The position numbers and the translations under genes were made by a program. Below the pieces are notes generated by a model, which saw nothing but the letters and a program-made list of their open reading frames with translations, did no database searches and was not told where the DNA came from. From a bacterium (GTDB lineage: Bacteria > T1Sed10-126): a stretch of DNA of 45,939 nt. The stretch is from positions 1 to 45,939 of the forward strand of contig PWHN01000070.1 in NCBI GenBank assembly GCA_003554945.1. Direction: 5' to 3'. Below, piece by piece: positions 32,361 to 40,426 of the stretch (its first letter is position 1; each line of letters begins with the position of its first letter).

Positions 32361-33032
32361 TCAGTCACGCATGTATTCCAGATCATAGATGGGGGGCAAA
32401 TCAATCTCCCGCCCACCGGGTAAAGCATTGGGGTCAGCAATAATTTCGGAGTTGTATTGATAAAGTAACTCCCAGTAATCGGAATCGTGATAAAACTGGT
32501 GAGCCAGCTTAGTCAGACTGTCGTCAGCCGTGATAGTTTTGACGAGATGACGCTGCAGGGGGCGGGCTAGAATCGGGTAAGCCCGGTGCGGACCGTATTC
32601 CCAGTAAAGTTCCGGACGTTCGCCGTGAATGTTCTGGAGAGTTCTTTCAACGCTCTCCACGGGTTCAGGAAGCGTATCATCGCGGTCGACGATATATTCC
32701 ATCTCCGGTTGTTCAAGCTCTTCAACCTCTTCCGGCAGTGGCTCATCCACTTCCTCGGTATCAATATCCACAGCCGGTGGAGCTGGCGCCGGCGTTGAAG
32801 CTTCCAACTCGGCTTCAAGCTCCTCAATCTTCTGGCGTAGACGCTCTTTTTCCTCCGCCTGCTCTTCCAGGTCCTGTTCGAGTCTGCGGTTCTGCTGTTC
32901 AGCCTCTTCAAGGTCCAGCTCCAGACGTTCAATAATTTCATCCTGATCCGCCTCGACAGTTGATAAGGGAAACAGGAGAAACGCCAGTGCCAGAGAAAAA
33001 ATGAGACAAAATTTTAAACTATCTTTGACCAT
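32361..33032 (-). CDS. Secreted coiled-coil protein with LysM-like C-terminus
   Basis: The product is 223 residues. The signal peptide is about 1-28 (hydrophobic core then T-V-E-A). A strong coiled coil of Glu/Leu/Gln heptads covers 30-80. A Pro/Glu-rich linker follows (P-A-P-A-P-P and an acidic run). Residues 165-215 look like a LysM domain: a first strand after V-K-T-I, then D-S-L-T-K-L-A-H-Q-F-Y-H-D-S-D-Y-W-E-L-L-Y-Q-Y-N, ending R-E-I-D-L-P-P. LysM binds peptidoglycan glycans, so this is a likely periplasmic cell-wall-associated protein. GGAGGTG lies upstream of ATG 33032, and the start overlaps the end of rluD by 19 bases. It somewhat resembles YbgF/CpoB-style architecture but has no TPR repeats. 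Confidence 0.75.
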   Translation of the reverse strand: MVKDSLKFCLIFSLALAFLLFPLSTVEADQDEIIERLELDLEEAEQQNRRLEQDLEEQAEEKERLRQKIEELEAELEASTPAPAPPAVDIDTEEVDEPLPEEVEELEQPEMEYIVDRDDTLPEPVESVERTLQNIHGERPELYWEYGPHRAYPILARPLQRHLVKTITADDSLTKLAHQFYHDSDYWELLYQYNSEIIADPNALPGGREIDLPPIYDLEYMRD

Positions 33033-33916
33033 AACTGTTTGAACACCTCCGGTAAATTTGATTCTACTTTAATCTTTTTGTCACTAAATGGATGCTTAAA
33101 TTCGATCGACCGAGCATGTAACATCAAACGCTCAGCATCGGGTCCTCCGTATTTATCGTCACCAATTATGGGCAAATCGATATAACTGGCATGAATTCTT
33201 ATTTGATGGGTCCGACCGGTTATCGGGCTACAATTCAGAGCTACCCTGCTACTATTCTCACCTCCCTTTTCAAAAATAGTCACCGCTCTTTTTCCTTCGG
33301 CATCGGGCTGCCAGAGCAATCGATTAACGGGGTCACGCGCCAGGGGCACTTCCACCCGAACCCTCTGGTCGCTCATAGAACCGGCCGAGATAGCCCGATA
33401 TTCTTTTGAAACTTTTCTATTCTTAAATTGCTGCTGCAGACGCTGTAACGCCTCAGCAGTCCGAGCGACAAGAAGAACACCGCTTGTACCCCGATCAAGC
33501 CGGTGAACAAGGCCGGCGCGCTCTCGGCCGCCGACTTTTTCCAGCTCGGGGTAGTGAAAAAGTAACCGGTTAACAAGAGTTTCAGCGACTAAATCAGCGC
33601 CTGCTTCAGCATGCCTGACCGGATGAACTATTATACCGGAAGGTTTGTCGACGGCCAACAGATATTCATCCTCATATAATATCGACAACGGTTTGTCCTC
33701 GGGAACGATTCTGCTATTCAGGGACTTTCCAGGGAGCTCCACCGTTACCCTGTCGCCGGGCTTTACAGCCCGGCTCTTGTCAACAACCGTTGAATTATTA
33801 TGCATAACTCTTCCCGAGACAATTAATTTTTGGATACTGCTACGGGAGAGGCTCAACTGCGAGGCCAGATATTTATCTATTCTTTCCTGCCGTTCAACAG
33901 AAATTTCTTCAGTCAC
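33014..33916 (-). CDS. rluD: RluD-family 23S rRNA pseudouridine synthase
   Basis: It isomerises uridines to pseudouridine in large-subunit rRNA. RluD itself acts on helix 69, and the exact targets here are inferred. GTG 33916 is the likely start. The frame extends back into lspA without family similarity. The product is 301 residues. An S4 RNA-binding domain lies at about 8-60 (R-I-D-K-Y-L-A at 12-18). The catalytic domain begins near 75 with L-A-V-D-K-P-S-G-I-I-V-H-P, and the catalytic Asp is D141 in H-R-L-D-R-G-T-S-G. R-T-H-Q-I-R-I-H is also present. It overlaps lspA by 8 bases. ileS-lspA-rluD is a standard Firmicutes order. Confidence 0.93.
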   Translation of the reverse strand: MTEEISVERQERIDKYLASQLSLSRSSIQKLIVSGRVMHNNSTVVDKSRAVKPGDRVTVELPGKSLNSRIVPEDKPLSILYEDEYLLAVDKPSGIIVHPVRHAEAGADLVAETLVNRLLFHYPELEKVGGRERAGLVHRLDRGTSGVLLVARTAEALQRLQQQFKNRKVSKEYRAISAGSMSDQRVRVEVPLARDPVNRLLWQPDAEGKRAVTIFEKGGENSSRVALNCSPITGRTHQIRIHASYIDLPIIGDDKYGGPDAERLMLHARSIEFKHPFSDKKIKVESNLPEVFKQLWSKIV

Positions 33917-34442
33917 CGGTCTGGAACTCCGGCGAAAAAAGAATGATTTTAAGCAACCAGATAACAGCCAGGGTAAGAGCGGCATCGGCAACGTTAAAAG
34001 CCGGCCAGCGCCAGTTTTTTATTCCAAAGTCAAGAAAATCGACAACGCCGCCGGCTATAAAGATACGATCAATTAAATTCCCCAGTGCACCACCGAGAAC
34101 CAGGGCGAGTGGGAAACGCAAACTATGGTCAGGGTAGTAATGGATCAAAGAAACGCAGACAATCGCTGCAATCAGGGCGGCGAGAATAAAAATATACCAG
34201 TGGCCCTCAAGAATACCCCAGGCGGCGCCGGGATTTTGAACGTAAACGATATTGAAAAAATCAAGAAAGGAGACGACCCGGATGCGATTGCCGGGGATTC
34301 GAAGCTGGTATTCAATCCAAAATTTTGTCAGTTGATCCAGAAAAAGAACGGCAAAAGCAAGCGTATATGCGGTTAAAATACTCGTTTTATGCTGATTTTT
34401 CCCGCGACTGGATAAACCCGACCAGGATGATTCAATCTTCAT
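33909..34442 (-). CDS. lspA: Lipoprotein signal peptidase (signal peptidase II)
   Basis: It cleaves the signal peptide from prolipoproteins after diacylglyceryl transfer, in the inner membrane. The product is 177 residues with four TMs (about 23-40, 83-102, 109-126, 148-170). Catalytic aspartates are D125 in G-N-L-I-D-R and D153 in F-N-V-A-D-A. N-x-G-A-A-W at 70-75 is also conserved. The first 20 residues are a polar cytoplasmic extension. The start overlaps the ileS stop by 11 bases. Its substrates include the predicted lipoprotein at 14391. Confidence 0.96.
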   Translation of the reverse strand: MKIESSWSGLSSRGKNQHKTSILTAYTLAFAVLFLDQLTKFWIEYQLRIPGNRIRVVSFLDFFNIVYVQNPGAAWGILEGHWYIFILAALIAAIVCVSLIHYYPDHSLRFPLALVLGGALGNLIDRIFIAGGVVDFLDFGIKNWRWPAFNVADAALTLAVIWLLKIILFSPEFQTGD

Positions 34443-37197
34443 TCACTTTACCCTGTTCAGATATTACCTCGTAACAACGTTCGCAGAGCAAATCGCCGTC
34501 AACATCTTCGCGGACCTGCACATGATCACGATACCGCCAGCAGCGCTCACACTTATCGTGTTCTGTCGGTTTAACCTCAATCTCGCGGCTGGTGCTCCCC
34601 TTCACAACCGTCACATCAGCACAGATAAACCACTCGGGCAGGATTGATTCATAGTCTAACAACAATGACTCAACCTTGGGCCAGAAAATTGTCACTGAAG
34701 CTTCATCTGAAGCGCTTACATCCGGGTGGTCTTCAATTGCCCGGGTAACTTCTTCGCGCACGCGGCGTAGACGGTCAAAGTCAGCGACGAGGTCCTTGTC
34801 TTCCCAGTCGGAGTTAGCTTCAGGCCAATCGCTAAGATGAACTGACTCCTCGTTGAAATACTCCCAAACTTCGTCGGCGGTAAAAACCAGCACAGGAGCA
34901 ATCAGACGTGTCAGCGTCCGCAGACCGTGATAAACGGCCGTCTGGGCGCTGCGGCGGCCTGACGAATTAGCACCGTCACAGTAGAGCCTGTCTTTCGTGA
35001 TATCTAAAAAGAGCGCTGATGCCTCATTGGCGCAGAAATTATTGATTTCGTTCATCGCTGCGTGAAACTCGCGTTCTTCATAGGCACGTGTTACCCGGTG
35101 TATAAGACCATACAGTTCGCTAACAAACCAACGATCGACGGGATGTAAACTGGAGTGTTCAATAAGGTCCTCTTCCGGGATAAAACCGTCAAAATCCTGG
35201 AGATTTCCAAGAAAGAACTTACAGATGTTCCTGATTCGCCGGTATTTGGTGCGAACCTGTTCGAGCAGGTTCTCACCCATACGAACGTCTTCGCTGTAAT
35301 CCTCGCTGGCCACCCAGAGACGCAGAATGTCAGCCCCATCTTCCTCGGCAACCTCGAGGGGTGAAACCACGTTGCCTCTTGATTTACTCATTTTTTTGCC
35401 CTTTTCATCAACAACAAAACCATTCGTAATTACTTCTCTGAAAGGGGGCTCCCCTTCGAGAGCCATGGACGGCAGCATGGAGAGTTGGAACCAACCGCGG
35501 TGTTGATCGCTGCCTTCAAGATAAACGTCTGCGGGCCAGCTCAGGTCCTCTCTATTTTTAAGAACAGCCAGGTGACTGACCCCGGAATCAAACCATACGT
35601 CCAGTATATCCTCAGACTTGGCAAAATCATCACCGCCACACTCCGGACACTCATAGGCAGCGGGAAGAAACCGGTCAACCGGTTTTTGAAACCATACATC
35701 ACTCCCCTCTTTTTCAACAACTTCAATAAAAGATTCTATTAATTCGGGAACAAGCAGCGCTTCACCACAATCCTGGCACAATATGGCGGGGATTGGAACA
35801 CCCCAGTCACGCTGTCGAGACAGACACCAGTCCGGCCGTCTCTCGACCATGGACTGAAAACGTTTCCGCGATCGCGGCGGGTACCAGCTAACATTATCCA
35901 GTGAATCCAGCACATTTTTGCGCAGTTCGTGATGATCAACGTCAAGAAACCACTGGGGAGTAGCCCTGAAAATAACAGGTTTGTCGCAGCGCCAGCAGAA
36001 AGGATAAGAGTGTTCTATTTTTTCCTGGTGAAATAATGTTCCTTTATCTGAAAGCTCCTGGTTTATATTATCCTGAGCCGTCAGAACGTGAACACCTGCC
36101 TGAGGCGGATATTCTTCAGTGAATTCACCACGATCGTTGACGGGGGAGACAACCGGCAGATCATACTCCTGCCCTAATTCAAAGTCTTCCTGACCATGTC
36201 CGGGGGCAATATGGACACACCCCGTGCCCTGATCAAGAGTTACGATTTTTGAGTTGACAACTCGCGAAGCCCGGTTTTCAATCAAGGGATGGGCACAGAC
36301 TAAATCTTCCAGTTCACTTCCTTCATAGGAAGCAAGAACATCGACATCAGCCGTTGTCCAATCGCGACGGCTGACAGTAGGAGCCAGCAGACGTTCTGCC
36401 AGCAAATGAACTGTTCCCTCGGGATCGCGAAACTCAACGTAATTAACCTCCGGATGAACGGCAACGGCAACGTTGGCCGGCAGAGTCCAGGGAGTTGTCG
36501 TCCAGATCATCAGATTGACTTCATCAGTTTTAAGAACGTGGTTCGGGTCCTCTATCACTTTAAAATCCACATAGATAGAGGGGGATTTTATGGAATCATA
36601 TTCTACTTCTGCTTCCGCCAGGGCGGTTTCACAGTCCCAGCACCAGTGAATGGGTTTAAGCTGGCGGTAAATAAAGTCTTGCTCAACCAGCCGCAAGAAA
36701 GAGCGCAAAATTTCAGCTTCATACTCCGAATCGAGAGTTAAATAAGGGTTTTCCCAATCGCCGGTAACTCCGAGACGATTAAACTGCTCCAGTTGATGTT
36801 CTACATATTTAAGCGAATAGGCTTCACAGGCGGAACGAACCGCCTCGGTTCCTTCTTCCTTCAATTCTGGAGTTTCGGTTGTTACCTCGTGCTCAATGGG
36901 AAGGCCGTGACAGTCCCACCCGGGCACGTAGGGAGCATAAAACCCCTGGAGCGTTTTGAATTTAACAAGTATGTCCTTAAGAATTTTATTCAACGCGTGT
37001 CCGATATGAATATTACCGTTGGCGTAGGGCGGACCGTCGTGAAGTATGAATCTCTCAGAGTCCTTACGATTTTCCAGCATCATCTGATAAAGATCGTCTG
37101 CCTGCCACTTTTCCAGCCGCCGCGGCTCATTCTGACTCAAACCGGCTTTCATAGAAAAATCTGTGCGGGGCAAATTAATAGTTTCAGAATAATTCAT
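34432..37197 (-). CDS. ileS: Isoleucine--tRNA ligase
   Basis: It charges tRNA-Ile and edits valine. The product is 921 residues, of the bacterial type with a C-terminal zinc site. H-I-G-H is at 64-67, K-M-S-K-S near 601-605, and the editing CP1 domain lies between about 200 and 400. The C-terminal zinc ligands are C-E-R-C-W-R-Y and C-E-R-C. GAGGTG lies 5 bases before ATG 37197. A TATAAT box on the minus strand at 37265-37260 could serve as its -10. There is no T-box leader, although ileS often has one in Firmicutes. The flgM terminator upstream makes ileS the start of its own unit with lspA and rluD. Confidence 0.97.
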   Translation of the reverse strand: MNYSETINLPRTDFSMKAGLSQNEPRRLEKWQADDLYQMMLENRKDSERFILHDGPPYANGNIHIGHALNKILKDILVKFKTLQGFYAPYVPGWDCHGLPIEHEVTTETPELKEEGTEAVRSACEAYSLKYVEHQLEQFNRLGVTGDWENPYLTLDSEYEAEILRSFLRLVEQDFIYRQLKPIHWCWDCETALAEAEVEYDSIKSPSIYVDFKVIEDPNHVLKTDEVNLMIWTTTPWTLPANVAVAVHPEVNYVEFRDPEGTVHLLAERLLAPTVSRRDWTTADVDVLASYEGSELEDLVCAHPLIENRASRVVNSKIVTLDQGTGCVHIAPGHGQEDFELGQEYDLPVVSPVNDRGEFTEEYPPQAGVHVLTAQDNINQELSDKGTLFHQEKIEHSYPFCWRCDKPVIFRATPQWFLDVDHHELRKNVLDSLDNVSWYPPRSRKRFQSMVERRPDWCLSRQRDWGVPIPAILCQDCGEALLVPELIESFIEVVEKEGSDVWFQKPVDRFLPAAYECPECGGDDFAKSEDILDVWFDSGVSHLAVLKNREDLSWPADVYLEGSDQHRGWFQLSMLPSMALEGEPPFREVITNGFVVDEKGKKMSKSRGNVVSPLEVAEEDGADILRLWVASEDYSEDVRMGENLLEQVRTKYRRIRNICKFFLGNLQDFDGFIPEEDLIEHSSLHPVDRWFVSELYGLIHRVTRAYEEREFHAAMNEINNFCANEASALFLDITKDRLYCDGANSSGRRSAQTAVYHGLRTLTRLIAPVLVFTADEVWEYFNEESVHLSDWPEANSDWEDKDLVADFDRLRRVREEVTRAIEDHPDVSASDEASVTIFWPKVESLLLDYESILPEWFICADVTVVKGSTSREIEVKPTEHDKCERCWRYRDHVQVREDVDGDLLCERCYEVISEQGKVNED

Positions 37198-37259
37198 TTT
37201 TACACCTCATTTGAATTTTCAGGTTGCCTAATTACAGGATCGATGCAGAGAGAAAAGTA

Positions 37260-37265
37260 ATTATA
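37260..37265 (-). promoter_or_regulatory. Candidate -10 box for ileS
   Basis: On the minus strand TATAAT occurs about 63 bases before the ileS ATG and downstream of the flgM terminator. The -35 is weak (TTCTCG at a 17-base spacing), so the promoter is tentative. Confidence 0.35.
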
Positions 37266-37307
37266 CCTATTAAAATGAAATACGAGAAGGTGGGAGCAAA
37301 GAAAGAA

Positions 37308-37344
37308 GGGCAAAATAAAACCCCGGATAGAATCCTACCCGGGG
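37308..37344 (-). terminator. Rho-independent terminator after flgM
   Basis: Read on the minus strand, CCCCGG-type arms at 37321-37344 form a stem with inner TAG/CTA pairs, followed at once by TTTTATTTT. It lies about 50 bases after the flgM stop and separates flgM from ileS. Confidence 0.75.
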
Positions 37345-37393
37345 CATATATTATAAGGGCCTTAGAGATAATTCGTCGTAACTCTACGGAAAA

Positions 37394-37699
37394 TTACTGT
37401 TCGCCAAGAAAAACGGCTGCGATGTTATCGGCGACTTCGTCGATAACTTCGTCGGACTCATAAAAGCCTTCGTCGAGCCGTTCTTGAACTTCAGCCACGC
37501 GATCCTGCCGGACTTCAGGGGTATTGTCAATCCGTTCCTGAACCCGGGCAAGGGTGCGAGCGAAGCGGGCGTCACCGGAAATGTTGAGCTGGTCGCCACC
37601 GGCTGCCTTCGAGCGACCGGCGCCGTCAGATTCGGACGCCTGTTGAACACCTTTTAACCGGCGAATAATTTGTGCGCTTGTGACGCCTTCAATACTCAT
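37394..37699 (-). CDS. flgM: Anti-sigma-28 factor FlgM
   Basis: FlgM holds the flagellar sigma factor (sigma-28/SigD) inactive until the hook is complete. The product is 101 residues, normal for FlgM. The N-terminal half is disordered and Gly/Ser/Asp-rich. N-I-S-G-D-A-R-F follows, and the C-terminal helices carry the family pattern R-x-D-R-V-A-E-V-Q-E-R-L-D-E-G-F-Y, then I-D-E-V-A-D-N-I. GGGAGG lies 10 bases before ATG 37699. Upstream is a strong sigma-28 promoter match (37724-37751), which independently supports the call, since flgM is transcribed by sigma-28 elsewhere. It has its own terminator. No other flagellar gene is in this window. Confidence 0.82.
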   Translation of the reverse strand: MSIEGVTSAQIIRRLKGVQQASESDGAGRSKAAGGDQLNISGDARFARTLARVQERIDNTPEVRQDRVAEVQERLDEGFYESDEVIDEVADNIAAVFLGEQ

Positions 37700-37723
37700 T
37701 GGTAACTACCTCCCTTGTTATAA

Positions 37724-37751
37724 TAATCGGCCCTCCGTGACCGAGACTTTA
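37724..37751 (-). promoter_or_regulatory. Sigma-28 (SigD/FliA-type) promoter of flgM
   Basis: On the minus strand TAAA (37751-37748), a 16-base spacer and GCCGATTA (37731-37724) match the sigma-28 pattern TAAA-N15/16-GCCGATAW with one mismatch in the -10. The -10 ends 24 bases before the flgM ATG. Confidence 0.8.
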
Positions 37752-37771
37752 GCATTTTTTTGCTGCAACGT

Positions 37772-38959
37772 CTACTTTTCTCCTGCAGAGAGAAATTTAT
37801 CCAGCTCTGCAGCCAAGCCGTCGAGGGCGCTTACTGTGTCAACCTCTGATTTTGTCTCTTCTCGAAGCTCGTGCAGTGCTTCTTTTATCCAGTAAATTTG
37901 GTCACGCAAATCATCGACGTGACTTCTCAAACTTACCGTCCAATTGTCACCCGTCAGCTCTCTAAGACGGTTAATTTTATTATCGACAGCCGATAATTCG
38001 TCTTTAAGGTTTTTCCAGACAGAAGGCGGGGGAGTTGAAGAACTGGCCTGTCTTGAAAAAGCTTGCAAAGCAGTGTGTGAGTCGTTAAGGGTATTCACAA
38101 GCGATTTGTAGCCATCCTCGATTTTCTCCGCCAGCCGGTCCCAACGCTGTGTGTGCTGACGCAGAGTTTCTGCCTGTTCGGGCAGCGTCTCAGAAGGAAA
38201 TTCACGGAAAAGCTCACTCATATCCAGCAGAAGCTGGTTGGCCTGTTCAATGCCCTCACGTATTTTTCCCGGCCCCTCGCCCCAGGGTAACACTACATTT
38301 TTAGCCTCTTTAACTCGCCTTTCTGCCTCCTGCAGAGTCTTCTCCAGATCCTGCTGAAAATCAATCATCCCCTCAAATTCTTCCATCTGTTCAAGCTCCA
38401 GCGGATCAAAATCAACCTGAGAGACCGGAAGTATCTCATCCTGAATCCAGGTCTGTATACTCTCAAGATCACGATCTACAGCCGCAACTTTATCCAGTTT
38501 TTCGTCAAGCAGCTCAAGATAACGCCTCAAAGGTGACATATCGCGACGACCTGCTTCTTCTATAACTCTTTTGGACTGATCGGATAGTTCGTTCAAACGA
38601 TCCCGATATTCAGCAAGTTTTGAAACTTCATACTCAAATAACCCGTAGAAAGCACTGGCCTGGTCCGAAAGGTTTAAATCCTCGTCAATTCCGAAAGGCA
38701 GTTCACCTATAGCGGCAAGTTCTTCGCGTAAATCAGTTATATAATCGAAAAGGGCACGGCGGCAGGTAAGATAAGCAAGCAGAGCCATGACAAATCCTAT
38801 GCCGGCTCCCAGCGGTGCGCCGGCATAAGGTTCAATAACTGGATAATCGAGGTGATCAAGTCCTATCTCGGCTAAATAGCCAACAATAAAACCGGCAATA
38901 ACGCCCCAGAATATAAGTATTAAAAGAAACTTAAACCCGAACTTTTTTCCCGCACGCAT
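37772..38959 (-). CDS. Membrane-anchored long coiled-coil protein, unknown function
   Basis: I chose ATG 38959. The GTG at 38971 lies inside the ribosome binding site region. The product is about 395 residues. Two TMs at about 8-30 and 44-66 form a short hairpin, followed by some 320 residues of Glu/Leu/Lys/Gln-rich helix with several heptad stretches, such as residues 95-200 and 215-290. A short Ser/Pro break occurs near S-S-S-T-P-P-P-S. There is no enzyme motif. Both ends would be cytoplasmic. The gene lies 30 bases after gatB and 72 bases before flgM. The hairpin at 38967-38982 overlaps its ribosome binding site. It could be a structural or chemotaxis-linked scaffold, but nothing in the sequence settles this. 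Confidence 0.65.
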   Translation of the reverse strand: MRAGKKFGFKFLLILIFWGVIAGFIVGYLAEIGLDHLDYPVIEPYAGAPLGAGIGFVMALLAYLTCRRALFDYITDLREELAAIGELPFGIDEDLNLSDQASAFYGLFEYEVSKLAEYRDRLNELSDQSKRVIEEAGRRDMSPLRRYLELLDEKLDKVAAVDRDLESIQTWIQDEILPVSQVDFDPLELEQMEEFEGMIDFQQDLEKTLQEAERRVKEAKNVVLPWGEGPGKIREGIEQANQLLLDMSELFREFPSETLPEQAETLRQHTQRWDRLAEKIEDGYKSLVNTLNDSHTALQAFSRQASSSTPPPSVWKNLKDELSAVDNKINRLRELTGDNWTVSLRSHVDDLRDQIYWIKEALHELREETKSEVDTVSALDGLAAELDKFLSAGEK

Positions 38960-38966
38960 AATAAAA

Positions 38967-38982
38967 ACCACTCCCGAGTGGT
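38967..38982 (-). terminator. Short terminator-like hairpin overlapping a ribosome binding site
   Basis: ACCACTC, CC, GAGTGGT forms a 7-bp stem 7 bases after the gatB stop. On the minus strand it is followed by TTTTTATT. The GGGAG that would start the downstream gene is within the stem and loop. It could terminate gatCAB transcripts or mask translation of the next gene. Confidence 0.5.
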
Positions 38983-38989
38983 AGTCTGG

Positions 38990-40411
38990 TCAAACCCGTT
39001 CCTGCAACATTTTCCTGGCCTGGCCCGGATCAGCCTGGCCTTGTGTTTTTTGCATCACCTGACCGATTAAGAAGCCAATCGCCTGGTCAGCACCGCTGCG
39101 AATATCCTCAACCGCATCCGGATTTTCGTTTATAACTTCATCAATTATAGCTTCTAATTCGCCAGCGTCGGAAATTTGTTTCAGGTCCCGTTCTTCAACT
39201 ATCGCTTCAGGGTCACCACCCGATTCCACCAGTTCGGCTATCAGTTCGGAACAGACGTTACTGCTAATAACATCTTCCTCAAACATTCGGGCAAGAGCCG
39301 CCAGGTTCTCCGGCGTTATATTCACGTCATTTATCGTCCAGTCACGCTCATTCATTTCACGCTTCAGATCGGCAATTATAAGATTACTGACTGACCGGGG
39401 TGAAACGTCCCCGGTTAACGCCCGCTCAAAAAAATCGGCCAGCGGTCTACTGGCGGTTAACGTCTGCGTTGCTTCATCGGATAGATCATATTCGGCTTGA
39501 AACCGCTCATATTTTTCTTCGGGCATCTCGGGCAGACACTGTTTGACTTCACTTTGCCACTTACTGTCAATTTTTACGGGAACAAGATCTGGTTCGGGAA
39601 AATAGCGGTAGTCGTGAGCCTCTTCCTTAGATCGCATCTCACGTGTGATCTGCTCCGACTCGTCCCACAACCTTGTCTCCTGAACAACTTCTCCACCTGA
39701 GGAGAGTACCTTTTTCTGACGCTGGGCCTCATAAGCAAGAGCTTTTCTTACCCCTTTGAAACTGTTCATGTTTTTGACTTCCGTCTTTGTCCCCAGCTCG
39801 CCTTCAGGAGTGCGCACAGAGAGGTTAGCATCACAGCGCAGACTGCCTTCCTCCATGTTACAGTCGCTAACCTCAAGATATTCCATTCTCTGCTTGAGGG
39901 AACGCAAAAAGACTTCGGCCTGTTCGGGCGAGGTTATGTCCGGCTTGGTCACTATCTCGGCAAGCGGGACGGAAGTCCGATTATAGTCAACATAAGACTC
40001 AGCCCCGGCAGTGGAATGAACCAGCTTACCGGCGTCTTCCTCAAGATGTAGCCTTTCAATACCTACTACGGCCTTCTCACCGTCCAGCTCAACCTCAACC
40101 TGACCCTCCTCAGCCAGCGGCATGTCGTATTGACTGATCTGATATGCCTTTGGAAGGTCGGGATAAAAATAATTTTTGCGATCAAATTTAATATCTTGAT
40201 TAATTTCACAGTTCAGGGATAGAGCGGCGAGCATACCAAATTCCACAGCTCGACGGTTGAGCACGGGCAGAGTACCCGGCCAGCCCATGCAGACGGGACA
40301 TGTGTTGGCGTTTGGGTCAGCACCAAACTCGGTGCTGCAACCACAAAATAGCTTACTTTTCGTCTTCAACTGAACGTGAACTTCAAGACCAATTACAATT
40401 TCATTTTTCAT
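38990..40411 (-). CDS. gatB: Asp/Glu-tRNA amidotransferase subunit B
   Basis: GatB activates and amidates misacylated Glu-tRNA-Gln or Asp-tRNA-Asn within GatCAB. The product is 473 residues, full length. The cradle domain opens I-G-L-E-V-H-V-Q-L and has the zinc-site Cys set C-G-C-S and C-P-V-C-M-G-W-P-G near residues 23-46, with D-Y-N-R-T-S-V-P-L and R-Y-F-P-E-P-D-L later. The C-terminal YqeY-like tail ends near A-R-K-M-L-Q. It starts 15 bases after gatA. Presence of GatCAB suggests that the organism lacks GlnRS, AsnRS or both. Confidence 0.96.
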   Translation of the reverse strand: MKNEIVIGLEVHVQLKTKSKLFCGCSTEFGADPNANTCPVCMGWPGTLPVLNRRAVEFGMLAALSLNCEINQDIKFDRKNYFYPDLPKAYQISQYDMPLAEEGQVEVELDGEKAVVGIERLHLEEDAGKLVHSTAGAESYVDYNRTSVPLAEIVTKPDITSPEQAEVFLRSLKQRMEYLEVSDCNMEEGSLRCDANLSVRTPEGELGTKTEVKNMNSFKGVRKALAYEAQRQKKVLSSGGEVVQETRLWDESEQITREMRSKEEAHDYRYFPEPDLVPVKIDSKWQSEVKQCLPEMPEEKYERFQAEYDLSDEATQTLTASRPLADFFERALTGDVSPRSVSNLIIADLKREMNERDWTINDVNITPENLAALARMFEEDVISSNVCSELIAELVESGGDPEAIVEERDLKQISDAGELEAIIDEVINENPDAVEDIRSGADQAIGFLIGQVMQKTQGQADPGQARKMLQERV

Positions 40412-40426
40412 AGCATAATCACCAAT

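Noticed and set aside
37198-37393. A T-box leader before ileS, and another before alaS.
   Set aside because: The space before ileS is mostly the flgM terminator and holds no T-box AGGGTGGNACCGCG motif. The alaS gap is about 50 bases.
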